A stretch of 64,000 nucleotides of DNA from Chamaecyparis obtusa. Lineage: Eukaryota; Streptophyta; Pinopsida; Cupressales; Cupressaceae. Both the position numbers and the translations under genes were made by a program. How positions within the stretch are numbered: position 1 is the stretch's first letter; each line of letters starts with the position of its first letter. Where the stretch lies: positions 215,588-279,587 of the forward strand of contig BSBK01003557.1 of assembly GCA_027943335.1 (NCBI GenBank), written 5' to 3'. This document shows, piece by piece, positions 23,000 through 34,541 of the stretch. The notes beneath the pieces were generated by a model, which saw only the letters and a list, made by a program, of their open reading frames with translations, ran no database searches and was not told the DNA's origin.

Positions 23000-25900
23000 T
23001 CATCATCACCATCATCTTGATCTTCATCATCTGCTTCATCATCTTCAATATCTTCTTCTTCCATAACATTATACTTTATCAGCCTTCCTCTTGGATCATG
23101 TCTAACAACAAATGACCAACCCTATTTATGTGGAACCTCTAAGTAAAACACTTGCTCACATTGGCTTGGAAGAACATAGGTTTCATCTCCAATTGAGTCA
23201 AATGACCTTGTATTAATCATTGTAAATCTATTATCATGTTGAATAACAGTTCTAGCTGGATCATTTTGATTTAGTCGTAGCCTGTACCATTTGATGATGA
23301 ATAGAACTACTTTGAAGGAGTTAAAGTCGCACTCAATTATATCATCCAAGATGCCATAGTATCGATTTTGAGATTGTTGAGGATGTATGTCATTTCTAGA
23401 TGATATATTGGTGACCTTGAAAATTGCAGTTATCCCAGAATCACAAGTTCTGTTTGTGTCATCCAACTTTTTTATGCAAAATTTGTGGCCATGATAGTAC
23501 ATAGCTTTGTGGTGCTTGACCTGCAATTTTTCAATTGTGTGTAAATTTTTTGCATCATGAGTTGATACGAAACATATGATTCATGATCATTAATAAATTT
23601 GTATGTACCTCTCTACGTCTTAAACCATATGCTAGATCAATTATCATTAGCGTAACATTAGAATCTCCATTACGATGAGCTTCTCTAACCAATGAAGCAA
23701 CACCTTCCCATGTTAATGAGCAACCATTTTGTTGACATCATTCAATCCATACCATCATCTAATCAAGATTCTTTGTAATATACAAATGTATTGCATCCCA
23801 CTCTCGACCAACTGTATTGAAAAAATACACCAATTATAAATAACTTATATTGAAGATTTATAAGAATTAATTAACTACAATAACATCTTAGATTTACCTC
23901 TCACTTTCCTCAATCTACATTTTCCCATCAAGTACTCCCCTTTGAATTTGTTAATGGAGTTGGGATCCCAAATACGATCTACATGGATCTTTGATGCAAA
24001 CTTAGGAAGATATTCACTAATGTACACCATGGTCCGGTATACCATATATCCCTCCACCATAAAACCCTCAGGATGTGCTCTCTGTCAAACCAAGTCTTTC
24101 AAAAATTTTAAGTGCCTCTCAACCATCCACATTGACATAGTTGGTATAGGTCCACACAATTCAATCTCCTCAACTTGATGTATGAGGTAGTGTTCTTATG
24201 CATTGAAAAAAGTTGAAGGTAGACACTTTTGCATTTCACACATAAGAAGAGGAATTTTTCTCTTCCAATATTTTATATCTTTTTTATTGACTTATTTAGA
24301 TGACAACCACCTCATGTATTTTCCAAGATCATATATAACTTTTTTGACACTGTTGGCGAAGTGGTGTGGGAGAGATAGAGGTAGAACGTACTGCAATATT
24401 TGTAAAATGATCTTGTCAATATTTTATAAAAGAATGCAATGAAAACTACATGCAGTATATAAATATATAGTGAATACAAAATAACATGAATTACCTTAAT
24501 AAATGTATGCAAATCATGTGTTTTCATCCCTAGCCCAAATTCACTTTTCTTTGATATGAGATCATTTATGTTCACAGCAAATCCTGTTGGAAATCATATT
24601 TTTTTTATGACTTTTTTTATAGCATTGCTCTGCTGCTCCAACAATAACCAACTAAGGGCACTTGTATCAATCTGGTCTCCATTGTTATTTGATTGAATGA
24701 CATTTTTCATTGCATGGTTGGATTCTTCAATGTCACTACAAATTTTGATAATTTTGTCTTTGTCATGCCTTCCATCTAAGATTTTCTATAATGTCTCTGT
24801 TACATTCTTTCCAATATGCATAGGATGAAACAAATGCATGATTGAGAGTTTCTCATAGTACGGCAACCTACTAAATTGCATAGGATAAATTTTTAGTCCT
24901 TTTTGAAGTTGGTCATTGATGTCTTAACAACCTTCACAAGTATCAATTACATCATTAGTAAACAAAACAAAATATCAAAATATAAATTTGAAACAAAAAC
25001 CATCAGATGGAATGACATTACCTTGACGATTTATTTTATTGTATGCCAACTTCCATAGGTGAGGTGTCATTCTCCATGGCTCTGATGTAGTCTCTTCTTT
25101 CCCATTGAAAATATGTTTTTCATTAATTCGGTACTTATGATTTTTGTGGAGAAAGTGTCTATTCTCATCGAACACCTGCTTTGTTAAACTTTTTGAATGA
25201 TGAGATTTCATCTTTGGACCACAAACTGGACATGCAAATTTTACCTTTGTTTGAAGACCTACAAGATCATGTATAATTGGATTAAATATGTTAACTTAGT
25301 GTTAGCACTATAACATACCAAAAAAGAGGTGTTAAGAAGAGAACATGCCACAAAAATGTGTTAGCCCAGGGGCATCATGTATTGTCCATACAAGCATTGC
25401 ATGGAATTGAAATTGTCTTTGTCCTATTGGTCTAGAGATGTCATACATAGTGACCCCATTTTATAACACCATGAACTCGTCGATAAGGGGCTCAATATAT
25501 ACATTGATATCTTTAACTTGGTACTTACATAGTTGAATGAACAAAAATATTACATAATTATTATGACCATTTTGATGGATTATTTATAATAAATTAATTT
25601 AGATGACTATTAAATCAAAAAATACCTGGAACAATCAATGCCAACATTATGTACTCCCACTTTATGGACAACCAAGGAGGAATGTTATTGTTGATAACAA
25701 AAAAAGGCCACACCGAGTAAGTAGATCTCATCTCTCCAAACGGATTGACATCGTCCGCTGCCAATGAAAGCTTGAGATTACGAGGTTCTTCTTTAAAGTG
25801 TGACCATTTTTCCTCTATTTCCTTAAATTTTGAACCATCTGCAGACATTCATATAATGTCATCTTGACTTCTATTGTGTGCATGGTAATCCTTAAATTGT

Positions 25901-26924
25901 TCCAAGCTATTGCACTTGAATAATTGTTGCAGACGTGGAATAATGGGAATAAATCGAAGAACCTTGCGAGGCACCTTTTTTGTTACTCGATCTGATTGAT
26001 ATCTACTAATATGACAAATAGGGCATTCTATTGCAAATTCATATTGTTTATGATATATAATATGATCGTTCAGACATGCATGTATTGTTTGATACTCCAT
26101 TCCAATATCTTTCATAATGGTAGATAATTCTTTGTACGAGTGAGGTAGAATGTTTGATGGTGGTAACAAACACTCACCTATCAACCTATGACCAAAAATA
26201 TAATTTTTTAATTTAAAGAAAATTAATTGCTACATGATTCACCCAATGTTAATTGTAAGGGAATTATGACTAAAATAATGAGAAAAGATGGCATACCTTA
26301 ACATACATGCCATTGCTACGTTGGATAAACCATTCATAACCTTCAAGTTCACCAACAATAATACAATGGCAAGAAGAGTTATTTGGGAGCCTTCATATAG
26401 GGGCTCATGTGCCTTCTCAAGTATAGGTACATCAAGGTCTACATCAACATCATCATCATCATCATCATCTTGATCATCATCATCATCGCGATCTTCTTCA
26501 TCATCATTGTCTTCTTCCATGGAATCATTACCTTCTACTTCTATATTCACACCTCCATGTTCCCTCATTTGGAAATCCACATTCTCTGGATTGTCATGGT
26601 CCATAACATGAAACCTAGGGAGGTTGACCTATATGAAAATGATGACCTTATATTAACCATGACCATGATGTCATTATCAAATCATGTCTTATGTATTTTA
26701 TAGATTATTATAATACATACCAATGGATGAAATTTGTTTCCCCCTTCAATGTGACCATGTTGCCTACAATGTTACTCAGCTATTTTGATTAGATATCTTT
26801 GAGTCTTTAAGCCCTTACAAATTTTGCAAGGACAATAACATTTTCCATCACCTTTTCTTTTTAAGTTAGACCACAGTCTAGCAATTGTCTCCCTATATTT
26901 TTGTGCATTGATATCATCAGACAT
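22807..26924 (-). pseudogene. TNP2-like CACTA transposase
   Basis: About nine exons on the minus strand. The first starts at ATG 26924 and carries the zinc-binding transposase-associated motif CPCKICKG. The second has a poly-Asp stretch and LYEGSQITLL. Then follow YEFAIECPICHISRYQ, VPRKVLRFIPIIPRLQ, ADGSKF, LSLAADDVNPFG and PPWLSIKWEYIMLAL (26187-25619), FACPVCG and NRHFLHKNHKYR (about 25263-25021), and MHLFHPMHIGKNV (24.8 kb). HYLIHQVEEIELCGP and AHPEGFMVEGY form the DUF4218 part (24391-23897). RYYGILDDIIECDF and QVFYLEVPHK form the DUF4216 part, before a long Asp/Gly tail ending at 22807. At least ten in-frame stops occur, many placed where CGA, CAG or CAA is expected. Family assignment is firm; the copy is inactive. 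Confidence 0.92.
22815..23056. repeat. ATC/ACC trinucleotide microsatellite in the transposase tail
   Basis: CATCAT, CGTCGT and CACCAC triplets run for about 240 bp. In the transposase frame on the minus strand they encode Asp and Gly runs, making an acidic C-terminus. A smaller cluster at 26440-26500 encodes Asp near the N-terminus of the same protein. Confidence 0.95.
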
Positions 26925-27242
26925 GGTCTTTCTTGAATGGAATGAATCATTGGTGGAAGAAGGATGATTTGTTTACAACCTGTAGATACAAATCATTACT
27001 GAACAACCATTTTCTCAACTATAATTTTCTCAACGTAAAGAGACATTTATCATACCAAATCAAAGTTTAGAAATGGATGGTTCTGATGCTGTGCCATTAC
27101 AATAATTAAGCATTCATCATTTGGTATTATGTATTCCATTTAAGTATGTCAACAATGTTCAAAATGTTGTCACCAAGTACAAACATAGGAAATAAAAAAG
27201 GGACAAAAGACAAGAAATAAGAAAAATCATTATGACTATAGA

Positions 27243-27325
27243 AAATCTGCACGTTCACAATACTACATGTGCATATAAGAGTCGATCAAATACGGTATAT
27301 GCACAGGTGAAAAACATGCAGATTT
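27243..27325. other. Short hairpin A upstream of TNP2
   Basis: AAATCTGCACGTTCACA near 27243 pairs with GTGAAAAACATGCAGATTT ending at about 27325, and ATGTGCATAT pairs with ATATGCACA across a loop of about 20 bases. A related sequence (CACCTGTGCATATCAGAG and GGTATATGCACA) lies at 7178-7222, outside the CACTA element. Confidence 0.6.
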
Positions 27326-27333
27326 ATCGACCA

Positions 27334-27425
27334 AGCATTACTGGGAGCTTGACCCTACAACAAATGGACTTGTGATGATATTTCACAATAGTACATGTGT
27401 TGCAGGGTAAGCTCCCAGTAGTGCT
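27334..27425. other. Short hairpin B upstream of TNP2
   Basis: AGCATTACTGGGAGCTTGAC (27334-27353, continuing to 27361) pairs with the stretch ending CTCCCAGTAGTGCT at 27425. There are only two mismatches and one bulge over 27 bases. The whole is 92 nt with an imperfect inner stem, the size and shape of a plant miRNA precursor or a very small foldback element. The inner sequence is shared with 7078-7153. Confidence 0.65.
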
Positions 27426-27722
27426 TATACAAATATGCATGTTCATTACCTATGCATATGAAATAGCTCTAATGGTTACTTGAAAGATTGGCTTAATATA
27501 AACAAAATGGTTACAAAGATGAGAAAATGTCGTTAGAATAATGGCAAAGAGAAAAAATATAAAAATACCTCTATAATCCTTTAATAGATCAACATAAAAA
27601 TACCACTATAATCATTTCATTTCACAAAGGCAAAGAGAAATTTCAGTTAATACCACTGACTTGATAGTGTATGTCTACTATGTCCTTGATCACAACCTCT
27701 TCCTTGCTTGAATAACCAATCC

Positions 27723-27989
27723 CCTACATTTGTGTGCTGGTCTTATTCTAAACTAGACACCGTGGGCCATGAAATTTCCAACATAGGTGCCATTTTCAAA
27801 TGTCAAACTAATAGGAATATATGATAAAGCCTTAAGTGCCAACATACCATTAGAAAAATCACCAATAAGAGCAATGCTTCCTAGCTAGAAACTTCCAATC
27901 GCCCCTTGTAGGTGTAAGGAAACAGGTGGCACAACCTTACTAGCAAGCACTCTAGCCTTTCCTTGCACTCTACAAGATTTGATGGACAA
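27723..27989 (-). pseudogene. Unidentified coding-like remnant
   Basis: On the minus strand from 27989 one frame reads 89 codons with two TAGs, including KARVLASKVVPPVSLHLQG, IALIGDFSNGMLALKALSY and FENGTYVGNFMAHGV. The composition is protein-like, and it lies between the transposase start and chromovirus A. I do not recognise it; it may be another captured exon or an old retroelement piece. Confidence 0.3.
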
Positions 27990-28188
27990 CACTTGATATG
28001 ATTCAAAAATAGATATTTATATCAAAGCAACAAAGGCAGAGATATTAAGACAAACTAATACAATTGGCCATGTAACGTATCAAGAATGAAAGCTATGATC
28101 AGAGAATAAAAGAAAGATTAATTAATAGTTAATGAAGAGGCATGAGTCCTCACAAAGGATTACCTCTCCTCAAACAAGTGAGTCAATA

Positions 28189-29038
28189 TGATGCAGGAGC
28201 ATCCTAGGTGTAAGAGCAATCTTGCATCACCCAAAAATATTTCTATTTTTGTATTCAATAAGGGCTATCTTGTGCAGAGCTGCTATTTATGGAAACTTGT
28301 TATTTTTAGTAAGTTGGCCATACGATCTCAAAATGTTCTGATTTTACATGTGGAGGTTCATCTCAATCATATCAGCCTACCAGTAAAGTTTCATGGGTAG
28401 ATCAGGTCTAGTTTCAAAGATATTGAAGATTTTCGGGATTGGCAATAGGGTACAAAAACTTTGAACTTAGTTTTGAAGGCTTTAGAGGCCTCGAATGAGG
28501 TTGAGAATTTGGGTGACAGGTGCTTGCACAAGTCAAGCCTGTAGAGTGCTTCATGGCCTTTCTGAAATGAGGTTATAATAGTCAATCAAGTCAACTGGTG
28601 ATGACTTATGGTCTCTGAAAGTCGAGCCACCTAAAATGGCAAAAAATAATTTTCCTTCAAAAATTTTTGTTCGGGTTTCAAAAGTTAATTTGAGCTGATT
28701 TTGATGTAATAAATTGAAAAATAAAATAATTCTAAATTTGGTTGGCCCCAAGGGCTAAATTTCTAGAACCTTCTCGGACAATGGAAAATACCTATATAAA
28801 GAAGGCCCATAGTGTTGTCTAGGATAGTTCTGGTAGTAGATCTGGGTATTGATTCGAGGCTTTGTCCTACAAAATATTGTAAGGGAATGCCCATGTGGCT
28901 TTGCATATTGTAATTTTGAAAGTTTGTAATTCTACATTTGTGGAGATAATAAGAAGCCAATTTTTTGTTCTTGCATATTGTTGTTGTTTCTCTATTTCTA
29001 TTATGTGTTTCTGGTATTAAGGGGAGCACCCTTCATCA
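28189..29038 (+). repeat. 5' LTR of chromovirus A
   Basis: 850 bp, TGATGCAGGAGCATCC to CCCTTCATCA. Preceded by target repeat CAATA. CCTATATAAAGAAGG at 28791-28805 is a plausible TATA box, placing the transcription start some 25-30 bases later. Confidence 0.93.
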
Positions 29039-29040
29039 AG

Positions 29041-29051
29041 TGGTATCAGAG
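29041..29051 (+). promoter_or_regulatory. Primer binding site of A (initiator Met-tRNA)
   Basis: TGGTATCAGAG lies two bases after the LTR end and is complementary to the 3' end of plant initiator methionine tRNA, the usual primer of this clade. Confidence 0.9.
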
Positions 29052-29139
29052 AAGGAGTTCCTGAGTGTGTAAACAGATCACCGACTATGAGGCAGTTTGC
29101 ACTAGGACCGTGGTTAGGGTTTCAGCATGCATCGCAAAA

Positions 29140-32100
29140 ATGCCTCCACAAAAGGAACGTGGTGGAAGAGCTGGTGTTGTAACACCTGAGGTTAGAGCTC
29201 TTCAGAGACAAGTGTGAGCATTGCAAGAAGAGATTCACAGAGGAATGAATCTTAATGTCAGAGATGAAAGTGAGGATGAAGCCGAAGAAGGAAATGATGA
29301 TCAAGAAGAAGGTGAAATTTTGAATCAAGAAGAAGAAAGGCTTTTCTGGGCCATTTCCAAGATCAGGAAAAGACCTAAGATTGAGGTTTTGACATTTTCT
29401 AGAAATCTTAACCAAAAAGAATTGATTGACTGGATCAATGAATGTGAAGAATATTTTGAGTATGAAGATATTGAGGATCCTGATAGGGTCAAATTTGTGA
29501 AAGCCAGACTAAAGGGTTATGCAAAGATCTGGTGGCAAGAGATTCAATTGGAGTGAAATAGAAGAGGAAAGGATAAAATCACAAGATGGGATTGAATGGT
29601 GGATAAATTGAAGTGACAGTTCATTCCTATTGATTATGAGCTTGACCTACTAAAGAAGATGCAAAGTTTGAAGCAAGCAAGAAGATCTGTTTAGGAGTAT
29701 ACAGAGGAGTTCTATCAAATCCTCATTAGAACAGGCCATGCAGAAGCGGATAAGGAGAAAGTTGCTTGTTACCTTAATGGGTTGAGGCCGAGCATTCAGG
29801 AGGAGTTGAATCTGGTTCAAATGAATAGTATTGAAGAGGCATACCAGTTTTCCCTAAAAGTAGAGGGAAAGCTAAACAAGAAGTTTGAGAGAAGATAAAA
29901 TGGAAGAGGTCGCGGTGGACGATCTAGTGGACGGTCATATGGAGGCCAAAATGAAGATCTGAAAAAGAAGGATGAGGCCAGTAGCAATTAAAATCAGAGA
30001 GGAAACAATTCCAATCATTTACAAGATCAGAACAATAGAGATCGAAGAGGAAGAGGAAGAGAACAAGGTTTAGGAAGAGGAGGCTTCCGTGGAACATGTT
30101 TTCACTATGGAGAAGAAGGTCATAGGGAATTTGAATGTCCTCAACACCAAGGAAGGATAGATAGGAGGAATGAAGGCTAGGCCAGAGTTGCACATGTAGA
30201 TGAAGATGCCATATCATCAAATTTTAAAGATACTAAAAGAGGAGAAATGCTAATTAACAGAAGAGTCCTGCTGAGTGGTGAGAATGAACCTAAATAAAGG
30301 AGGAGCCTATTTCACACTAGATGCAAGTGTGAGGGTAAATGTTGTGATGTGATTATTGACAGTGGAAGCACTGACAATTTGGTGTCAAAAGAGATGGTGA
30401 CAAAGTTGAAGCTTAAGAGATAGAAACACCCACATCCATATCGGATGGCCTGGGTGTAGGATGACCACAAGGTCATGGCCAGTGAACAGTGCTTGGTAAA
30501 GTTCAAGATCAGTGGGTACCAAGATGAGGTACTATGTGACATCATATCTATGGATGCATGTCATATGTTGTTGGGTAGACCATGGCAGTTTGACAAATGT
30601 GTTGTACATGATGGTCGTGTGAATACCTATTCCCTGACAAAGGATGGAGTGCAACATAAGCTAAAGCCATTGAAGGAGACCAAAGAAAAGGTATGTGGTA
30701 ATGTGAGAATAACTTTTTTTGATGGAAGAAAATTCCTAGATGGTATGAGGCATGAGCACGTGTGTTTTGCTTTAATTCCAAAAGCTGGTAAAGAGGAAGT
30801 AGAGGATGTACCTATAGAGGTTGCACATTTGTTGAATGAGTTTCAGGATATTGTATCTGATAATGTACCTAATGGATTATCACCAGTAAGGAAGATCAGT
30901 CATCAAATGGATTTGATTCCAGGAGCTAGTTTTCCAAACAAGGCAGCACACAGAATGACACCAGTAGAAAGTGAAGAGTTGAACAGACAAGTGCATGAGT
31001 TGCTATAAAAGGGATTGATTCTGGAGAGCCTAAGTCCATGTGTTGTACCAGTGGTATTAGAACCAAATAAGAATGGAGAGTGGAGGATGTGTATAGATTC
31101 TAGAGAAATAAATAAGATCACAATTAAGTATAGGTTTCCATTGCCACGAATGGATGATATTATGGACTATTTGAGTGGAGCTATGTATTTCTGAAAGATA
31201 GACCTGAAGAGTGGATATCACCAGATTCAGATCAGAGAGGGAGATGAATGGAAGACTGCCTTCAAGATAAAGGAAGGACTGTATGAGTGGTTAGTCATGC
31301 CTTTTGGGCTAACCAATGCACCGAGCACTTTCATGTGGCTTATGAATGAGGTTCTGAAAGAATTTCTAGGTAAGTTTGTCATTGTTTACCTAGATGATAT
31401 TTTGATCTTTAGCAAGACATTGGAGGAACATATGATGCATATTCATATGGTGTTTGAGAAGCTGAGAGATGAGAAATTGTTGATTAATTTGAAGAAGTGC
31501 AGTTTTGTGAAGAAAGAGTTAGTGTATTTAAGATTTGTAGTTTCAACAAAAGGTCTAAAAATGGACCCGGAGAAGGTATAGGCTATCCTTGAATGGCCTA
31601 CTCCAAGGAGTGCTACCGAAGTAAGATCTTTTCATGGTCTAGCTAGTTTTTACAGAAAGTTTATCAAAAATTTTAGCAGTATTTGTGGTCCCTTGACTGA
31701 AACAATGAGAGGGGATAGAAAAGAGTTTAAGTGGACTAATGGGGCAGAAAAGAGTTTTCAATTGTTGAAACAAAAAGTTACAGAATAGCCTATTTTAGCA
31801 CTTCCAAATTTTAATAAGGTGTTTCAAGTAGATTGTGATGCTAGCGGTACTGCAATAGGAGCTGTTATGAGCCAAGAAGGCAAACCTGTTACTTATTTCA
31901 GTGAGAAGTTAAATGATGCCAAGAGAAAATGTTTTGTTTATGATCAGGAATTTTATGCTATAGTTCAGGCATTGAAGAAGTGGAGACACTATTTGCTTCC
32001 TAAGGAGTTTTTTTTATACTAATCATCAAGCTTTGCAATATTTGAATAGTTAAGGAAAGTTGAATCAAAGACATTTGAAATGGGTTGAGTTTTTGCAGAG

Positions 32101-33649
32101 TTATACATTTTTTTTGAAACACAAGAGTGGAAAGTCTAATAGGGTTGTAGATGCTCTTAGCAGAAGGCAACTATTGCTGACAGAAATGCAGATTGAAGTG
32201 GTTGGGTTCAAGGAATCAAGAATTTGTATCCAGGGGATCCTGATTTTGGTGAAGCTTGGAAAGCTTGTAAAGAACTTGTTACTCTAGACATAATGAAGTG
32301 GCTAGATTTTATCATCTAGGATGATATGCTATTCAAAGGGAGTTAGTTGTGCATTCCATGAAGTTCTATTAGGGAGAATCTCATCAAGGAGAAGCATAGC
32401 GGAGGATTGGCTAGACATTTTGGTTGGGATAAAACCCTTGCTTTGGTTAGTGAGAATTATTATTGGCCACAGTTGCAATAAGATATCAAGAAGTTTGTAC
32501 AGAGTTGTTGAGTATATCAAATGGTGAAAGGAGTGAAGCAAAATACTAGGTTGTATCAGCCATTACCTGTACCAGAGAAGCCTTGGGAGGATATCAGTAT
32601 GGACTTTGTTCTTGGATTGGCAAGGACTCAGCAGGGACGTGATTCAATTTTTGTGGTAGTTGATAGATTTTTGAAGATGACACATTTTATTCCCTACAGG
32701 AAGACTAATGATGTTGTTCATATAGTAGAAATGTTTTTCAGAGAAGTAGTGAGACTACATGGTTTTTCAAAGACCATAGATTCCGATCGAGACACCAAGT
32801 TTGTAGGCTATTTCTGGTGAACATTGTGGAAGAAGCTGAAGAGAGATTTGAAATTCAGCTCATCACATCATCCACAAACTGATGGAAAAATGGAGGTGGT
32901 GAATAGGAGTTTGGGAAATTTGCTGAGATGTTTGGTTGGAGATAAGCCAACAGGATGGGATTTAATTTTCCCACAAGCAGAATTTGCATACAATAATTCT
33001 ATCAATAGGAGCACTGGTAAATCACCATTCTAGATTGTATATGGGAGTAGTCCCAGAAATGCATCTAAATTGAGAAAGATAGATAAAGGAGAAATAAGTA
33101 GTGCTGAAGCTGAGGATTTTGCAGAACATTTGAAGAACATCCATGAGGAGGTGAGGAAGCATATTACCAAGATGAATCCACAGTATAAGGCTAAGGCAGA
33201 TGAGAAAAGGAAGCATAAGGAATTTTAGGTTGGAGATGAAGTCATGGTTCATTTGCAGAAGGAGCGATTTCTGGTTGGTACATATAACAAGTTGAAAATG
33301 AAAAAGTTTGGGCCATGTAAGATACTGAAGAAGCATGATTCAGGAAATGCATATGAGGTAGAATTGCCTACTAAGCTGAATATTTCACCAGTGTTTAACA
33401 TTTTAGATTTGATAGAGTATCATGAAGGAGGTGTTGAAGATGAGGTTACAACAGCACAGTGGAGTATTCCAGCAACTAGTTCAAATATCAAGGAGATTGA
33501 AGACATACTGGATAGTCATGTTGGTAGAAGCACAAGGAACATGACATATGAAGAGTATTTGGTCAAATGGAAAGGATGACCTATTGAAGATTCATCATGG
33601 CTAACAAAGGAGGAGGTTAACCATCTTGGTTTTCCTTTGCACACCTGAG
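29140..33649 (+). pseudogene. Chromovirus A gag-pol remnant
   Basis: One frame from ATG 29140 carries gag (RPKIEVLTFSR, QLEWIDWINECEEYF-like) and a knuckle CFHYGEEGHREFEC whose second Cys is Tyr. Protease follows with DSGSTDNLVSKEM. Reverse transcriptase has [40 protein letters not shown] and catalytic YLDD near 31390, then RNase H ([18 protein letters not shown]). Integrase has [29 protein letters not shown] and HHPQTDGKMEVVNRSLGNL. A chromodomain ends it (EEYLVKWKG then EDSSWL, 33546-33600). About 20 stops interrupt it, many TGA or TAG where Arg or Gln is expected, and the frame shifts in a T-run near 32010 and returns before 32520. It cannot encode an active polyprotein. Confidence 0.93.
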
Positions 33650-33686
33650 TCGTGACAGGGTCACTTCTCAAATTACCCCAAGCATC

Positions 33687-34536
33687 TGATGCAAGAGCAT
33701 CTTAGGTGTAAGAGCAATCTTGCATCACCCAAAAATATTTCTATTTTTGTATTCAATAAGGGCTATCTTGTGTAGAGCTGCTATTTATGGAAACTTTCTA
33801 TTTTTAGGAAGTTGGCCATACAATCTCAGAATGTTCTGATTTTACATGTGGAGGTTCATCTCAGTCATATCAACCTGCTAGTAAAGTTTCATGGGTAGAT
33901 CAGGTCTAGTTTTGAAGATATTGAAGATTTTCGGTATTGGCAGCAAGGTACAGAAACTTTGAACTCAGTTTTGAAGGCTTTAGAGGCCTCAGATGAGGTC
34001 AAGAATTTGGGTGATAAGTGCTTGCATGAGTCAAGCCTGTAGAGCGCTCTGTGGCCTTTCCAAAATGGGGTTATAATAGTCAATTGGGTCAACTGGTGAT
34101 GACTTATGGTCTCCGAAAGTCAGGCCACCTGAAATGGTAGAAAATAATTTTCCTTCAAAAATTTATGTTCGGGTTTCAAAAGTTAATTTGAGCTGACTTT
34201 GATATAATAAATTGAAAAATAAAATAATTTTAAGTTTGGTCGGCCCCAAGGAATAAATTTTTGGAACCTTCTTGGGCGGTGGAAAATGCCTATATAAAGA
34301 AGGCCTGTAGTGTTGTCTAGGATAGTTCTGGTAGTAGATCTGGGTATTGATTCGAGGCTTTGTCCTATAGAATATTGTAAGGGAATGCCTATGTGGCTTT
34401 GCATATTGTAATTCTGAAAGTTTGTAATTCCACATTTGTGGAGATAATAAGAAGCCAATTTTCTGTTCTTGCATATTGTTGTTGTTTCTCTATTTCTGAT
34501 ATGTGTTTGTGGTATTAAGGGGAGCACCCTTCATCA
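33687..34536 (+). repeat. 3' LTR of chromovirus A
   Basis: 850 bp, the same length as the 5' copy, TGATGCAAGAGCATCT to CCCTTCATCA, followed by CAATA. The bases just before it (ACCCCAAGCATC) are not purine-rich, so no normal polypurine tract is visible. Confidence 0.93.
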
Positions 34537-34541
34537 CAATA

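Larger units (their letters stand above)
28189..34536 (+). mobile_element. Chromovirus A (Ty3/Gypsy), complete but decayed
   Basis: Two 850-bp LTRs begin TGATG and end CATCA, and a direct repeat CAATA flanks them at 28184-28188 and 34537-34541. A Met-tRNA primer site follows the left LTR, then gag, protease, reverse transcriptase, RNase H, integrase and a chromodomain. The element is inserted in the CACTA transposon, upstream of TNP2. The LTRs differ at roughly 6% of positions in the first 210 bases compared by eye, so the insertion is not recent. The internal region has many stops and frameshifts. Confidence 0.95.

Noticed and set aside
22758..23115. Long frames rich in His, Ile/Thr or Met/Val across the trinucleotide repeat
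   Set aside because: They are other-frame readings of the ATC microsatellite. Only the minus-strand Asp/Gly frame joins the transposase exon and its stop.
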